DNA of 64,000 nt from assembly GCA_041676625.1 (NCBI GenBank), contig JBAYRN010000002.1:1-64000 (forward strand), in the 5' to 3' direction. Within the stretch, counting starts at the first letter, position 1, and every line of letters begins with the position of its first letter. The translations under genes and the position numbers were made by a program. This DNA comes from JAEXNA01 sp041676625. Lineage in GTDB: Bacteria; Vulcanimicrobiota; Xenobia; Xenobiales; JADMJV01. Positions 53,114-62,269 of this stretch are shown in pieces. Below the pieces are notes generated by a model. That model saw only the letters and a list, made by a program, of their open reading frames with translations. It was not told the origin of the DNA and did not search any database.

Positions 53114-53334
53114 ATTGACGACTCCTTGGAAAATCTTCCTCTCCAACTTGCCCGCATCCGGAGGGCCGGGGCTATATACTTTCCGAGATGCTATGCCTAT
53201 CCGCTCTTGCCATCCGAAAGTTCCCCACCCCGAGTAGAGAAACTTCTCATAATTCGGGTTCCCCACTGTTGGTAGGGCGGGGGCCTATGCCGGTGCATCC
53301 TGGCTCACCCCTGGCGGTATGCTACCGTCCTTTT

Positions 53335-54066
53335 ATGAATAACGAAAACATTGAATCAAATGGACAAAAATCTCGACACGTCAACGTTGCCTCCTGGGAG
53401 AGATTCGTCTCTGCCGGAGCCGGTGGTCTTCTTCTCACCAAGTCCCTGGGTCGCTCCCTGCCGGGCACGGTGCTGGGGGCGGCTCTGGCCTACCGCGGTC
53501 TCTCGGGACACTGCCACCTGTACGAATCCTTGAATCACTCGACCGCCCCCGAAGAACACCAGAGCGGAGAAGTCCGGGTGCTGCGAGTGGTCACCATCGA
53601 AGCTCCCCGGGAAGAGCTCTTCCAGTTCTTTCGCCACACCCCTGATCGTTTCGCCGAGATCATGAGCCCCCTGGCCGAAGTGACGCCCCTGGGCGACGAT
53701 CGCTACCGGTTCTTGATCAAGGGCCCTTTCAAAACCTACGAATCGATCACCCGGGTTCATAACACCCGGGAGCCGGAGAGTTTCGAATGGGATACCGAAT
53801 CGGGAGAGGTGGAGCACCGGGGCTCTCTCAGGCTCCAGACCTCCCCCTGGGGAACCGAAGTGTCAGTGGAGGTGTGCTACCGGGTGCCCGGAGGCCACTT
53901 GACCTCGGCCCTCAGCCGACTCACGGGCAGGGAACCGCACGAGACGCTGGAGCGGGCCCTCAGGCAGGTGAAGGCCCGCTTTGAAACGGGCGAAGTGCCC
54001 ACCGTCGAGGGGCAACCCATGGGGGCCGGCAAGCAGCGGCTGGTCCGGGACGGAGCGACCGCATGA
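53335..54066 (+). CDS. DUF2892-type membrane segment plus SRPBCC protein
   Basis: About 243 aa from ATG 53335. The first ~65 residues (WERFVSAGAGGLLLTKSL, ALAYRGLSGHCHLYE) match the short YgaP-like hydrophobic domain; the rest is an SRPBCC lipid-binding-like fold (VVTIEAPREELFQFFRHTPDRF). Such two-part proteins recur beside zinc alcohol dehydrogenases in many bacteria. Its stop overlaps the dehydrogenase start by ATGA. Confidence 0.8.
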   Translation: MNNENIESNGQKSRHVNVASWERFVSAGAGGLLLTKSLGRSLPGTVLGAALAYRGLSGHCHLYESLNHSTAPEEHQSGEVRVLRVVTIEAPREELFQFFRHTPDRFAEIMSPLAEVTPLGDDRYRFLIKGPFKTYESITRVHNTREPESFEWDTESGEVEHRGSLRLQTSPWGTEVSVEVCYRVPGGHLTSALSRLTGREPHETLERALRQVKARFETGEVPTVEGQPMGAGKQRLVRDGATA

Positions 54067-55289
54067 AGGCCCTGGTATTTCACGGAAAAATGGACGTACG
54101 GGTAGAGACCGTACCGGACCCTCAGCTCTTGAACCCGAAAGACGCCATCGTCCAGGTCACTCGAACCGCTATCTGCGGCTCGGACCTCCATCTCTATCAT
54201 GGCCTGATGCCCGCTCTAGAACCGGGCGATATCCTGGGCCACGAATTTACGGGCGTGGTGCTGGAAGTGGGATCGAAAGTTCGGCATCTCAAGAAGGGAG
54301 ATAGGGTGGTCGTCCCCTTCACCATCTCGTGCGGAAATTGCTTTCATTGCAAGAAGCACGAGTATTCGCTTTGTGACAACAGCAACACCAACCCCACTCT
54401 GCAGGAGGCCGCCTACGGCGCTTCCACTGCAGGCCTGTACGGCTATACGCACATGCTAGGGGGGTACGCTGGCGGTCAGGCGGAGTTTGTCCGGGTGCCG
54501 TTCGCCGAAGTAGGGTGCCTGAAGATTCCTGACCAGGTGAGCGATGAGAGAGCACTCTTTCTGTCTGATATCTTCCCCACCGGATTCCAGGCTGTGGAGA
54601 ACGCAGGGGTCGGGGAGGGGGACACCGTGGCCGTCTGGGGATGTGGTCCGGTTGGGCTCTTCGCCATCAAGAGTGCGCAAATGTTCGGTCCGGAAAAGGT
54701 GATCGCCATCGATGGAGTGGACGAACGACTGGAACTGGCCCGGAAGATCGGAGCGGTCGTGGTGGACTATCGAACCGAAAATCCATTGACCCGGATCCCG
54801 GAGTTGACCGGTGGGCGGGGAGCTGATTGCTGCATCGACGCGGTAGGCATGGAGTCTCACGGTTTCGGCCCAGGAGCGATTTACGATAAAGCCAAACATC
54901 TACTTCGTCTCCAGACCGACCGACCCAACGTATTGCGCCAGGCCATCCAGACCTGTCGAAAAGGTGGAACCGTGTCCATTCCGGGGGTCTACGGAGGTCT
55001 GATCGATAAGCTCAATTTGGGCTCGGCCTTTGGAAAGGGGCTAACCTTCAAAATGGGTCAGACCCACGTGCAAAAGTATATGAAGCCTCTGCTGGAGAAG
55101 ATCGTCAACGGCGAGATCGACCCGACCTTCCTCATCACCCATCGCGATTCGCTCCTGGACGCCGCCGAAGCTTATCGTCGGTTTTCCGACAAAGAAGATG
55201 GGTGCATCAAGGTGGTCCTCGACCCCCTGATGGCTTCGCGCAGGGTTCTGGAGGCCGTGGAGGCTACGGCGCTGCCGGTCGCGCCATGA
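54063..55289 (+). CDS. Zinc-dependent alcohol dehydrogenase (formaldehyde dehydrogenase-like)
   Basis: 408 aa, MDR family. Catalytic zinc residues in CGSDLHLYHG and GHEFTG, four structural-zinc cysteines in CGNCFHCKKHEYSLC, and the NAD-binding VWGCGPVGLFAI. The insertion DRPNVLRQAIQTCRKGG is typical of glutathione-independent formaldehyde dehydrogenases. Substrate not fixed by sequence. Co-transcribed with the SRPBCC gene before it and the decarboxylase after it, both through ATGA overlaps. Confidence 0.9.
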   Translation: MKALVFHGKMDVRVETVPDPQLLNPKDAIVQVTRTAICGSDLHLYHGLMPALEPGDILGHEFTGVVLEVGSKVRHLKKGDRVVVPFTISCGNCFHCKKHEYSLCDNSNTNPTLQEAAYGASTAGLYGYTHMLGGYAGGQAEFVRVPFAEVGCLKIPDQVSDERALFLSDIFPTGFQAVENAGVGEGDTVAVWGCGPVGLFAIKSAQMFGPEKVIAIDGVDERLELARKIGAVVVDYRTENPLTRIPELTGGRGADCCIDAVGMESHGFGPGAIYDKAKHLLRLQTDRPNVLRQAIQTCRKGGTVSIPGVYGGLIDKLNLGSAFGKGLTFKMGQTHVQKYMKPLLEKIVNGEIDPTFLITHRDSLLDAAEAYRRFSDKEDGCIKVVLDPLMASRRVLEAVEATALPVAP

Positions 55290-56686
55290 CCCAAAAAGAG
55301 GGACCCTTCGATTTTAGCGAGCATGAACTGCGGACCCTCGGCCATAAAGTCGTGGACCATATCGTGGAGCATTTTGGCTCCCTGGAAACCAGGCCAGTCA
55401 GCCGCTTGGACCGCTGGGAAGATGTGCAACGAGAACTGCGAGTCCCTTTCCCAGAGGAGGGCCAGGACCTGGATCTGTTACTGAGCCAGACCTTCGAGCA
55501 GATTTTTTCTCGAAGTATGTTGAGCAACCATCCGCGCTTTTTGGGCTTCATTCCATCTCCGGGCAACCCCGTGTCGGTTTTCGTGGAAGCGCTGGTGGCT
55601 GCCTACAATCCTTTTATGGGAGCCTGGCACGAGGCGGCGGGCCCTACCATGGTGGAGTTGAACGTACTGGACTGGCTGGGAGGGTTGATCGGTTTCCCGG
55701 AAGGTTGTGGCGGCCAGGTCACCAGTGGAGGTACGGCGGCCAATCTGATCGGTCTGGTGGCGGCGCGGCACCATAAGTTAGGAGACCATCCACCGGAGTC
55801 GGCCCGAGTCTATCTACAGCCCCATACCCATCGCACCATCCTCCGGAATTTACGTCTCCTGGGCTTTGACTCGGCTCAGATCTGCGAACTGGAAGGCGAT
55901 GGCCAGGGGCGCATGGATCCCGGGTCCCTGATCACTCAGATCGGCCGGGATCGAAAAGTGGGGCTTCATCCTTTTTGCTGCGTCGCCACGGCGGGCACTA
56001 CCAACATCGGGGCCGTGGACCCTCTGGATAGGCTGGCCGACATCTGTCAGAAAGAGGGGCTCTGGCTGCACGTGGACGCCGCCTTCGGAGGAGCCAGTCT
56101 CTTGACCCGAGAGGGGAAAGAACTGCTCCGAGGGATAGAGCGCGCCGACACGGTGGTCATCGATGGGCACAAGTGGCTTTTTCAGCCCTTTGAGATGGGG
56201 TGCATCGTGGCCCGCGACAGCGAGTCGCTGAAAGCGGCTTTTCAAATGGAAGCCGACTACACCGACGATCTCGAGAGCGAAATCAAGTTATCCGACTACG
56301 GCTTGCAACTCAGCCGCTCTTTTAAAGCGCTGAAGCTGTGGTTTTCTCTGAGACTGCTCGGACAAAAAGCGTTCCGTGAAGCCGTGGAGAATGGGCTGGA
56401 ATCGGCCCGGACCTGGCAGCGGCTCCTAGACCAAGAGGACGACTGGACGGTGGTCACGCCGGCCAGTTTGGGCGTGGTGTCGTTTCGGCATAAAAGACTC
56501 CACGACGAGGGCCATCGGAAACTGGTTAAAGCCTGCTGGGGAAGTGGCAAGCTGGTCATCTCCTCCACGGTTCTTCAGGACCGCGTTACCCTCCGAGCTT
56601 GTCCCATTCATCCCTCGCTTGACCGGAAGAGGCTTGGGAGCATCCTCTCGGATCTCAACGAAATCGCTCGCAGCGTGACTGAGTAA
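55286..56686 (+). CDS. PLP-dependent group II amino acid decarboxylase
   Basis: 466 aa from ATG 55286, overlapping the dehydrogenase by 4 bp. Fold-type I enzyme: HPRFLGFIPSPGNP, TSGGTAANL, VDAAFGG and the PLP lysine in IDGHKWLFQP. These are signs of aromatic-L-amino-acid, tyrosine or 2,4-diaminobutyrate decarboxylases. The substrate cannot be named. Its stop codon lies in an 18-bp inverted repeat shared with the convergent LLM gene. Confidence 0.9.
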   Translation: MTQKEGPFDFSEHELRTLGHKVVDHIVEHFGSLETRPVSRLDRWEDVQRELRVPFPEEGQDLDLLLSQTFEQIFSRSMLSNHPRFLGFIPSPGNPVSVFVEALVAAYNPFMGAWHEAAGPTMVELNVLDWLGGLIGFPEGCGGQVTSGGTAANLIGLVAARHHKLGDHPPESARVYLQPHTHRTILRNLRLLGFDSAQICELEGDGQGRMDPGSLITQIGRDRKVGLHPFCCVATAGTTNIGAVDPLDRLADICQKEGLWLHVDAAFGGASLLTREGKELLRGIERADTVVIDGHKWLFQPFEMGCIVARDSESLKAAFQMEADYTDDLESEIKLSDYGLQLSRSFKALKLWFSLRLLGQKAFREAVENGLESARTWQRLLDQEDDWTVVTPASLGVVSFRHKRLHDEGHRKLVKACWGSGKLVISSTVLQDRVTLRACPIHPSLDRKRLGSILSDLNEIARSVTE

Positions 56687-56721
56687 GCCCCGGCTGTTTC
56701 CAAGAAACAGCCGGGGCTTAC
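56683..56721. terminator. 18-bp perfect inverted repeat, bidirectional terminator
   Basis: GTAAGCCCCGGCTGTTTC (56683-56700) and its exact complement (56704-56721) around a CAA loop, between two convergent genes. No T-run. It covers the decarboxylase stop codon. The length and perfection suggest strong mRNA 3'-end formation in both directions. Confidence 0.75.
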
Positions 56722-56738
56722 GGGGCAAGTTCGTTTTC

Positions 56739-57710
56739 CTATCCCACCGGTACCCTGGTAAACTCCGGCAGCACTTCTTTTTGGTACAGCTCGAAAAACC
56801 GTTGGTGATGGTGGCCGATCTGATGCACGTTGACGTGGGTGTAGCCCGCATCCGCGTACTTTTTGATCATCTTGACGTGGTCCTCGGCTCTAGCGCTACA
56901 GACGATATTTTCCGTGGCCATCTCCTCGGTCACCATTTCACAGGCTTGCTCGAAATGGGCGGGCGTGGGCAAGACGAAGTTGATCTCGCCGGCCAGTCCG
57001 CCGTTGGGCCACTGCTTGTGAACCAATCTCCGAGCCTCCTCTTCGGTCTTAGCCACGCAGACATGAAACTGACCGTATTTCGGCTTGCCCTGGCCTCCGG
57101 CAGTCTCAAAGGTCTGGAGCAACTCTCGGTCGGGAGCCAGGCCCCAGAATCCGTCCCCTATCTGGCCGGCCAACCGGGCGGCTTTTTTGCCGCTGGCGGC
57201 TACCACGATCTTGGGGAGCGATTCGGGGAGAGTGAAAAGAGTTGCGTTCTCCACCCGATAGTGCTTGCCCCGGTGGGAAACCTTGCGGCCGGTCCAGAGT
57301 TTGCGGATCACCTCGACGGCTTCGGCCAGCATCTCCAGGCGCACCTCGGTTTCCGGCCAGTGCTGTCCCACGATGCTCTCGTTGAGGGCCTCCCCCGAAC
57401 CGACACCGAAGTGAAATCGGCCTTCCAGCATGCGCGCCGAGGTGGCCGCAGCCTGGGCCACCACGGCCGGATGGTAGCGCATGATCGGGCAGGTCACGGC
57501 AGTGCCGATCTCCACCTGGGAAGTCACCTGGGAGAGCGCCCCCAGGATGTTCCAGACAAAGGGGCTCTCCCCTTGCTGCGATATCCAGGGGTGAAAGTGA
57601 TCGCTCACCGAGATAGTCAGAAATCCAGCTTCTTCGGCTTTGCGCGCGTTCTCCAAAAGTCGCTCGGGAGGGTGCTCCTCGCAGATCAGGCTGTACCCTG
57701 GCCGGATCAT
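56739..57710 (-). CDS. LLM-class F420-dependent oxidoreductase
   Basis: 323 aa, luciferase-like TIM barrel. Recognised by SVSDHFHPW, SQVTSQVEIGTAVTCP and HFGVGSGEALNE, the pattern of F420-dependent glucose-6-phosphate-dehydrogenase-like members (TIGR03557 family). It probably uses reduced deazaflavin F420, but F420 genes are not in the window and the substrate is unknown. The start overlaps the upstream ferritin-like gene by ATGA. Confidence 0.88.
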   Translation of the reverse strand: MIRPGYSLICEEHPPERLLENARKAEEAGFLTISVSDHFHPWISQQGESPFVWNILGALSQVTSQVEIGTAVTCPIMRYHPAVVAQAAATSARMLEGRFHFGVGSGEALNESIVGQHWPETEVRLEMLAEAVEVIRKLWTGRKVSHRGKHYRVENATLFTLPESLPKIVVAASGKKAARLAGQIGDGFWGLAPDRELLQTFETAGGQGKPKYGQFHVCVAKTEEEARRLVHKQWPNGGLAGEINFVLPTPAHFEQACEMVTEEMATENIVCSARAEDHVKMIKKYADAGYTHVNVHQIGHHHQRFFELYQKEVLPEFTRVPVG

Positions 57711-58333
57711 CGCAGGGCCTGAACCAGTTCTTTTTTAGACATAGCCGAGCGCCCCGAGAGGCCTTTTTCCTGGGCGATCTCGTAGAGTTCATCCCGAGAG
57801 AGTTCCTGGAGGTTCATGCCTCGGCCTTTGCTCTGACTCTTACCGTTGCCGGCCCCGACGGCTTCCCGATTGATTCCGCCGTGGGCGATCTTGGTGAGGA
57901 GTTCGTTGGCCTGGCTCTCTTCGTCCAGGGTTTCTTGGAGCAACTCGGCCACCGCCCGCAGTCCCAGTTCTTTGGCGAAGTCTCGAATCGTCCCGTAGGC
58001 CGCCATTTCGTAATGCTCAAAGCGCTGCGCTGCGGCGATCAGTCCGGCGTCTCGGCCGGGCCCCATTTCGTGCTCTTCGATCAGCTGCTCGCCTTCCTCG
58101 ATCAGGCCTTTGGCGGCCTCACACTCCTCACCCTCGAGCTCCATATCGAGCTTCTTGGCGATCTCCTTGAGGCGGTCGATCTGGCCTCTGGTTTCGGCCA
58201 GGTGATCCCGAAAGGCTTTGGCCAGCTTTTCGCTGGAAGCAGCTTTGGCCAGTTTGGGGAGGGCTTCCGATACTTGCGTCTCGGCGCTATAGATGTCCTT
58301 GATCTGGTCTTCCAAAAGTTCTTTCAATTGCAT
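57707..58333 (-). CDS. DUF892 ferritin-like protein with C-terminal Rho-N/SAP-like motif
   Basis: About 208 aa from ATG 58333. Residues 1-160 are a four-helix YciE/YciF-type bundle (LLEDQIKDIYSAETQV, ETRGQIDRL, RFEHYEMAAYG, LLQETLDEESQAN) with Glu/His ligands like ferritin. After a basic Gly/Ser linker, a ~36-residue tail (LQELSRDELYEIAQEKGLSG) resembles Rho N-terminal/SAP nucleic-acid-binding units. Stress protection is inference. Overlaps the LLM gene. Confidence 0.85.
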   Translation of the reverse strand: MQLKELLEDQIKDIYSAETQVSEALPKLAKAASSEKLAKAFRDHLAETRGQIDRLKEIAKKLDMELEGEECEAAKGLIEEGEQLIEEHEMGPGRDAGLIAAAQRFEHYEMAAYGTIRDFAKELGLRAVAELLQETLDEESQANELLTKIAHGGINREAVGAGNGKSQSKGRGMNLQELSRDELYEIAQEKGLSGRSAMSKKELVQALR

Positions 58334-58464
58334 ATTGATAGTCTCCGTTTCTCTGTCATGCGGTCGTTGTACGACCACCTCCCACGATGCCGCAATTTCA
58401 GGGCACCCAGGATATGACATCGGGTAAGCGGGGACTATTCTTTAGGGGGTGAACCGGATCGAAG

Positions 58465-59823
58465 TCAGGGCACCAGGGCTCGCAACAGCTCTTTGGAGAT
58501 CTCGATCCCTTGGTAAAAGTTTTCTACCCGAAAGTGTTCATTGGGGGCGTGCAGGTTCTCATCGTTGAGACCGAAGCCCAGTAGGATACCGGGAAGGCCC
58601 AGGATTTTCTGAAAATCGATCACGATGGGGATGGAGCCTCCTTCCCGGAGTCGTACCGGTTCTTTACCGAAAACCTTGCGAATGGCGATCGCCGCAGCCT
58701 CCAGAGCAGGGTGATCGGGCGGAGTGAGCCAGGGATGACCGCCGTGCATCTGCTGGACTGTGCACTCCATGCTGGCCGGACAGAGCTTTCGCACGTAGTC
58801 CTCCACCAGCTGAGCGATTTCGGCCGGGTTTTGGTGGGGAACCAATCGGCAGCTCACTTTGGCCATGGCCCGACCGGGCAGCACCGTCTTGGCCCCTTCC
58901 CCGGTGTAGCCGGAGAGCATACCGTTGACCTCCAGGGTGGGCCGGGCGGTTCGACTCTCCAGAGCCGAGTAGCCCTTTTCCGGGGTCAACTCGTTGACTC
59001 CCACGGAGCGCTTCAGCTCTTCCGGAGAGAAGTCCAGGGCAGCGTAGGCGGCCCGCTCTTCGCTACTCATATCCTCGACTTTGTCATAGAACCCGGGCAC
59101 CGTGATCCGCTCCTCGGAGTCTTTCAGTTGGGCCAGGATCCTGGCCAGTTCCAGGGCCGGGTTGGGTACGGCTCCACCGAACACTCCGGAATGCAGATCC
59201 GAATCGGCCCCCTTGAGATCGATCTGGAGATAGCAAAGTCCGCGCAGACCGTACACCAGAGAGGGTTGATCGGGGGCGTACATGGCACTGTCGGAAACCA
59301 CCAATACGTCTGCCTTGAGCTTCTCCTTGTGTTGCTCTAAAAAAGGAGCAAGATGGGGGCTCCCGATCTCCTCTTCTCCCTCGATCACGATCTTAACGTT
59401 GACCGGTAAGGTCCCCTCGGTCTCCAGCAAGGAAGCCACCGCCTTGATGTGGCACAGGAACTGTCCTTTATCGTCGGTGGCGCCGCGGGCGTACAGCTTG
59501 CCGTCTCGCAGCGTGGGTTCGAAGGGGGGAGAGGTCCAGAGGTCCACCGGGTCTTCAGGTTGCACGTCGTAGTGACCGTAAATCAGAGCGGTTGGTAGCT
59601 TGGTGTCCACCAGGTACTCGCCGTAGACCACCGGGTGCCCGGCGGTCTCCATGATCTCCACCGCTTGCAAACCGGCTTCTTTCATCTGCCTTGCCACTTC
59701 CTCGGCGCACCGGCGAACCTCGCCTTTACGGGCTGGATCGGTGGAGACACTGGGGATCCTGAGCAGTGTCTTGAGGTCTTCCAGATAAGCGATCTTGCGG
59801 TCCTGGCTGATGGTGGTTGTCAC
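58465..59823 (-). CDS. M20-family dipeptidase
   Basis: 452 aa. Di-zinc metallopeptidase of the carnosinase/CPG2 group: YGHYDVQPED (His, Asp), GATDDKG, EGEEEIGS (Glu base and ligand), LVVSDSA and LREGGSIPIV. The dimerisation insert is present (SGVFGGAVPNP). It hydrolyses dipeptides or related amides, probably in the cytoplasm since no signal is present. Separated by 106 bp from the divergent DHH gene. Confidence 0.92.
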   Translation of the reverse strand: MTTTISQDRKIAYLEDLKTLLRIPSVSTDPARKGEVRRCAEEVARQMKEAGLQAVEIMETAGHPVVYGEYLVDTKLPTALIYGHYDVQPEDPVDLWTSPPFEPTLRDGKLYARGATDDKGQFLCHIKAVASLLETEGTLPVNVKIVIEGEEEIGSPHLAPFLEQHKEKLKADVLVVSDSAMYAPDQPSLVYGLRGLCYLQIDLKGADSDLHSGVFGGAVPNPALELARILAQLKDSEERITVPGFYDKVEDMSSEERAAYAALDFSPEELKRSVGVNELTPEKGYSALESRTARPTLEVNGMLSGYTGEGAKTVLPGRAMAKVSCRLVPHQNPAEIAQLVEDYVRKLCPASMECTVQQMHGGHPWLTPPDHPALEAAAIAIRKVFGKEPVRLREGGSIPIVIDFQKILGLPGILLGFGLNDENLHAPNEHFRVENFYQGIEISKELLRALVP

Positions 59824-59929
59824 GCGGAACTCCTTGGTAAAAGTTTTGGCTCCTTGATTGGCAGGCCATACTCAGTTGTCCTTTGTGGGCTCGAACAGGA
59901 CGTACCTTTCCCAGAGAGAATTCCGCCTG

Positions 59930-60727
59930 ATGCAGCCTGAGACGGTCACTCACATTTTGTATCACGCGGACTGCGCAGATGGTTTCGGGGCAGCCTACGC
60001 CGCCTGGAAAGTCCTGGGGGACGCGGCCACCTACATCCCGGTGACGCACGGCGAGGAACCCCCGGAACTACCCGCCGAGGCCAGGGTCGCTATCGTCGAT
60101 TTCTCCTATCAGCGAGGGGTCATTTTGGAACTCGCGGAGGGGGTGGAAGACATGGTGATCCTGGATCACCACGCCACCGCCCAGGAGGAACTGGAAGGGC
60201 TCTCTTTTGCTACCTTCGATATGCACAAGTCCGGGGCCCGAATGGCCTGGGAGTACTGGCACCCGGACCAGGAAGTGCCGGATTTGATCGCCTACATCGA
60301 GGACAAGGATCTGTGGCTTTGGAATTTGGAAAAGAGCAAGGAATTTACCATCGCGCTGCATTCCTACCCCATGGAGTTCGAGTTATGGGACAAGCTCAGC
60401 CCTGAGAGGCTCAAGCTCGAAGGGGGAGCGCTGCTCCGGCTGCAGGACCAGTTGATCCAGTCGGCGGTCAATCGAACCCGCTTCCAAACCCTTTTTGGTC
60501 ACCAGGTGCCGGTGGTCAATGCCACCGAGTTCCGAAGCGAGATCGCCAACCATCTCTGTTCGCTGCACCCCGAGGTGGCTTTCGCCGCAGCGTATTACGA
60601 CGACAAAAACGGCGAGCGCAACTGGTCGTTGCGCTCGATCGGAGATTTCGATGTGTCGGAGTTGGCCCGCTCGGTAGGAGGCGGGGGCCACAAGAACGCC
60701 AGCGGGTTCACCGGCGATCCGCTTTAG
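59930..60727 (+). CDS. DHH/DHHA1 phosphoesterase
   Basis: About 265 aa from ATG 59930. DHH domain: HILYHADCADGFGAAYA, VIVDFSYQ-like AIVDFSYQ and ILDHHATAQ; C-terminal DHHA1 part with SVGGGGHKNASGF. The N-terminal form (HADCADG) is that of the NrnA/oligoribonuclease relatives, which degrade nanoRNA or pAp. The first His-Asp-x-Asp is altered, as in many of this subgroup. Convergent with the cysteine peptidase gene. Confidence 0.87.
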   Translation: MQPETVTHILYHADCADGFGAAYAAWKVLGDAATYIPVTHGEEPPELPAEARVAIVDFSYQRGVILELAEGVEDMVILDHHATAQEELEGLSFATFDMHKSGARMAWEYWHPDQEVPDLIAYIEDKDLWLWNLEKSKEFTIALHSYPMEFELWDKLSPERLKLEGGALLRLQDQLIQSAVNRTRFQTLFGHQVPVVNATEFRSEIANHLCSLHPEVAFAAAYYDDKNGERNWSLRSIGDFDVSELARSVGGGGHKNASGFTGDPL

Positions 60728-60734
60728 AGCCTCC

Positions 60735-61376
60735 CTAGAGCCTCTCTACATACACCCTGGTGGCAAACTGCAGGCGCTGGTTAAACTCATTGGCGTCAAG
60801 TTCAATACGGCTTTCATAGCCAGGGTAAGGATCTCTTAAGACCACTCGATGGATGGTGGGGTTGCCGTAAGGATCGGTGGAAAAGTAGGCTGCTGTCATC
60901 ACGTAGGCGTGCCCGGTGGCGGCCCCGCGAGCACCCCGTAACCCCACGATAAGCGGCCATCGCTTGTCCAGGTCGTTGATGACCGTGGCCGGGTCGAGGT
61001 GATAGTTGTCGGCGTAGATCTGAGAGCGTCTTCCCCTGGTGTCGGGGGCCCATCCGGTCAGAGCGGCCATGATTTGATCACCGCTGGCCGGTCGGTCTAC
61101 CGCAGCACCGTAGATTCGGGAGACGATATCTTTTTGGTCCACGTACAGCCCGTGGTAGTTCAGCACCATTTGGATGCAAGCTGCCCAGCACCAATTTTGC
61201 ATGCGCTGGCGACCCGCACTCTCGGGCGCAGCGAAATGGACAAACTCATCACTCTTCACACCGGCCACGAAGTAACCGGTGTCTCCTAGGGGTACCGTCT
61301 CGGCGACGGCGGTTCCAGGAACCAGGAAAAGTAGGGCCAAAACGACGCTGGTGGCGAGTCTCTTGAGCTGTTTCAT
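60735..61376 (-). CDS. Secreted papain-like cysteine peptidase
   Basis: 213 aa with a signal peptide (MKQLKRLATSVVLALLFLVPGTAVA). The core QNWCWAACIQMVLNY has Cys63 as nucleophile; GHAYVMTA later gives the catalytic His and DPYPG the Asp/Asn region. This is the papain-like C39/C70-type group found in many bacteria. Substrate unknown. It may act outside the cytoplasm on peptides or envelope proteins. Convergent with the DHH gene. Confidence 0.85.
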   Translation of the reverse strand: MKQLKRLATSVVLALLFLVPGTAVAETVPLGDTGYFVAGVKSDEFVHFAAPESAGRQRMQNWCWAACIQMVLNYHGLYVDQKDIVSRIYGAAVDRPASGDQIMAALTGWAPDTRGRRSQIYADNYHLDPATVINDLDKRWPLIVGLRGARGAATGHAYVMTAAYFSTDPYGNPTIHRVVLRDPYPGYESRIELDANEFNQRLQFATRVYVERL

Positions 61377-61522
61377 GAAACGATATCCTCTCTCGGCTAT
61401 ACAAACCGGAATGATCCGGTCAGGTTGCTGTAGCTGTTCATTTCTCGATTCGGCTTTCGATCGCCTGGTTGCTGTGCCCTTGGACGCAGGGAACAGAAAT
61501 GGAATATTGAAAAATATTCCAC

Positions 61523-62269
61523 ATGAGTATCCTGCAGAGAGCCCGCCAGTTGTTTCAAGGGCCGGACAGAAGCGCTTCCAAAGAGCGACGGAAGCTAAAG
61601 CGTGTCGCCTGTCAACAACTTTTCGAGGCCACCTGCCAGGATCGAAGTTTCAAGGTCACGGTAGTGGACGTGGGATTCGGGGGCTTCCGGGTTTGGACCG
61701 AGCAGTCGCCCGGTGAGAGGGGGGACCTTTTGCACCTCAGGCGCCTGGTCACCGACTTCTCCCGTCACCTGACCGGGGCCTACACCACCGGTCTCATGGT
61801 CAAGGTGGCCTGGGTGAAGAAGACCGCCGAGGGTTACGAAGCCGGGCTCCATCTTCCCCAGGCCCCTGGCAGTATGCGGATCAGCTGGTTTCGAGAACTG
61901 CTCCAGGAGATGGGTTTCGACGAGAAGACCGTTTTTACTCAACGAAGCAACCGCCGTCACCGCTGTCGACTGCCGGCTGAGCTGGCCCTGGAGGCCTTTC
62001 CCCGGAGCCAGGGTCTGGTGCTCGATCTGAGTTCTGGAGGGGGACTGTTTGCGGCCGCCAGAGCTGCCACCATGGGGGCCGAGGGGCTGCTCTCGGTGCA
62101 ATGGGGCTCTCGGGAGCTAAAGGTGGAGGTCGCGGTGGTGGGGCTCCGTTCCCACACTCACGGTGAAGACCCCCGCTGGCTCCATTCCCTCAAATTTGCT
62201 GAAGAGCTGAGCCGTCCCCAGGAGCAGGTGCTCTACCAATGGCTGGACGAGTTGGCCCGAAATGGGTGA
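61523..62269 (+). CDS. Tandem PilZ-domain protein
   Basis: 248 aa with two PilZ folds. The first has RRKLKR and DVGFGG (close to D-x-S-x-x-G); the second RSNRRHRCR and LDLSSGGG, a good match to the c-di-GMP pocket. PilZ proteins bind c-di-GMP and control motility or exopolysaccharide. It overlaps the next gene by 8 bp, so it leads the beta-lactamase-like/era operon. Confidence 0.85.
   Translation: MSILQRARQLFQGPDRSASKERRKLKRVACQQLFEATCQDRSFKVTVVDVGFGGFRVWTEQSPGERGDLLHLRRLVTDFSRHLTGAYTTGLMVKVAWVKKTAEGYEAGLHLPQAPGSMRISWFRELLQEMGFDEKTVFTQRSNRRHRCRLPAELALEAFPRSQGLVLDLSSGGGLFAAARAATMGAEGLLSVQWGSRELKVEVAVVGLRSHTHGEDPRWLHSLKFAEELSRPQEQVLYQWLDELARNG

Noticed and set aside
56781..57722. 313-codon plus-strand frame opposite the LLM gene
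   Set aside because: Antisense to a clear TIM-barrel protein; no ribosome-binding site.
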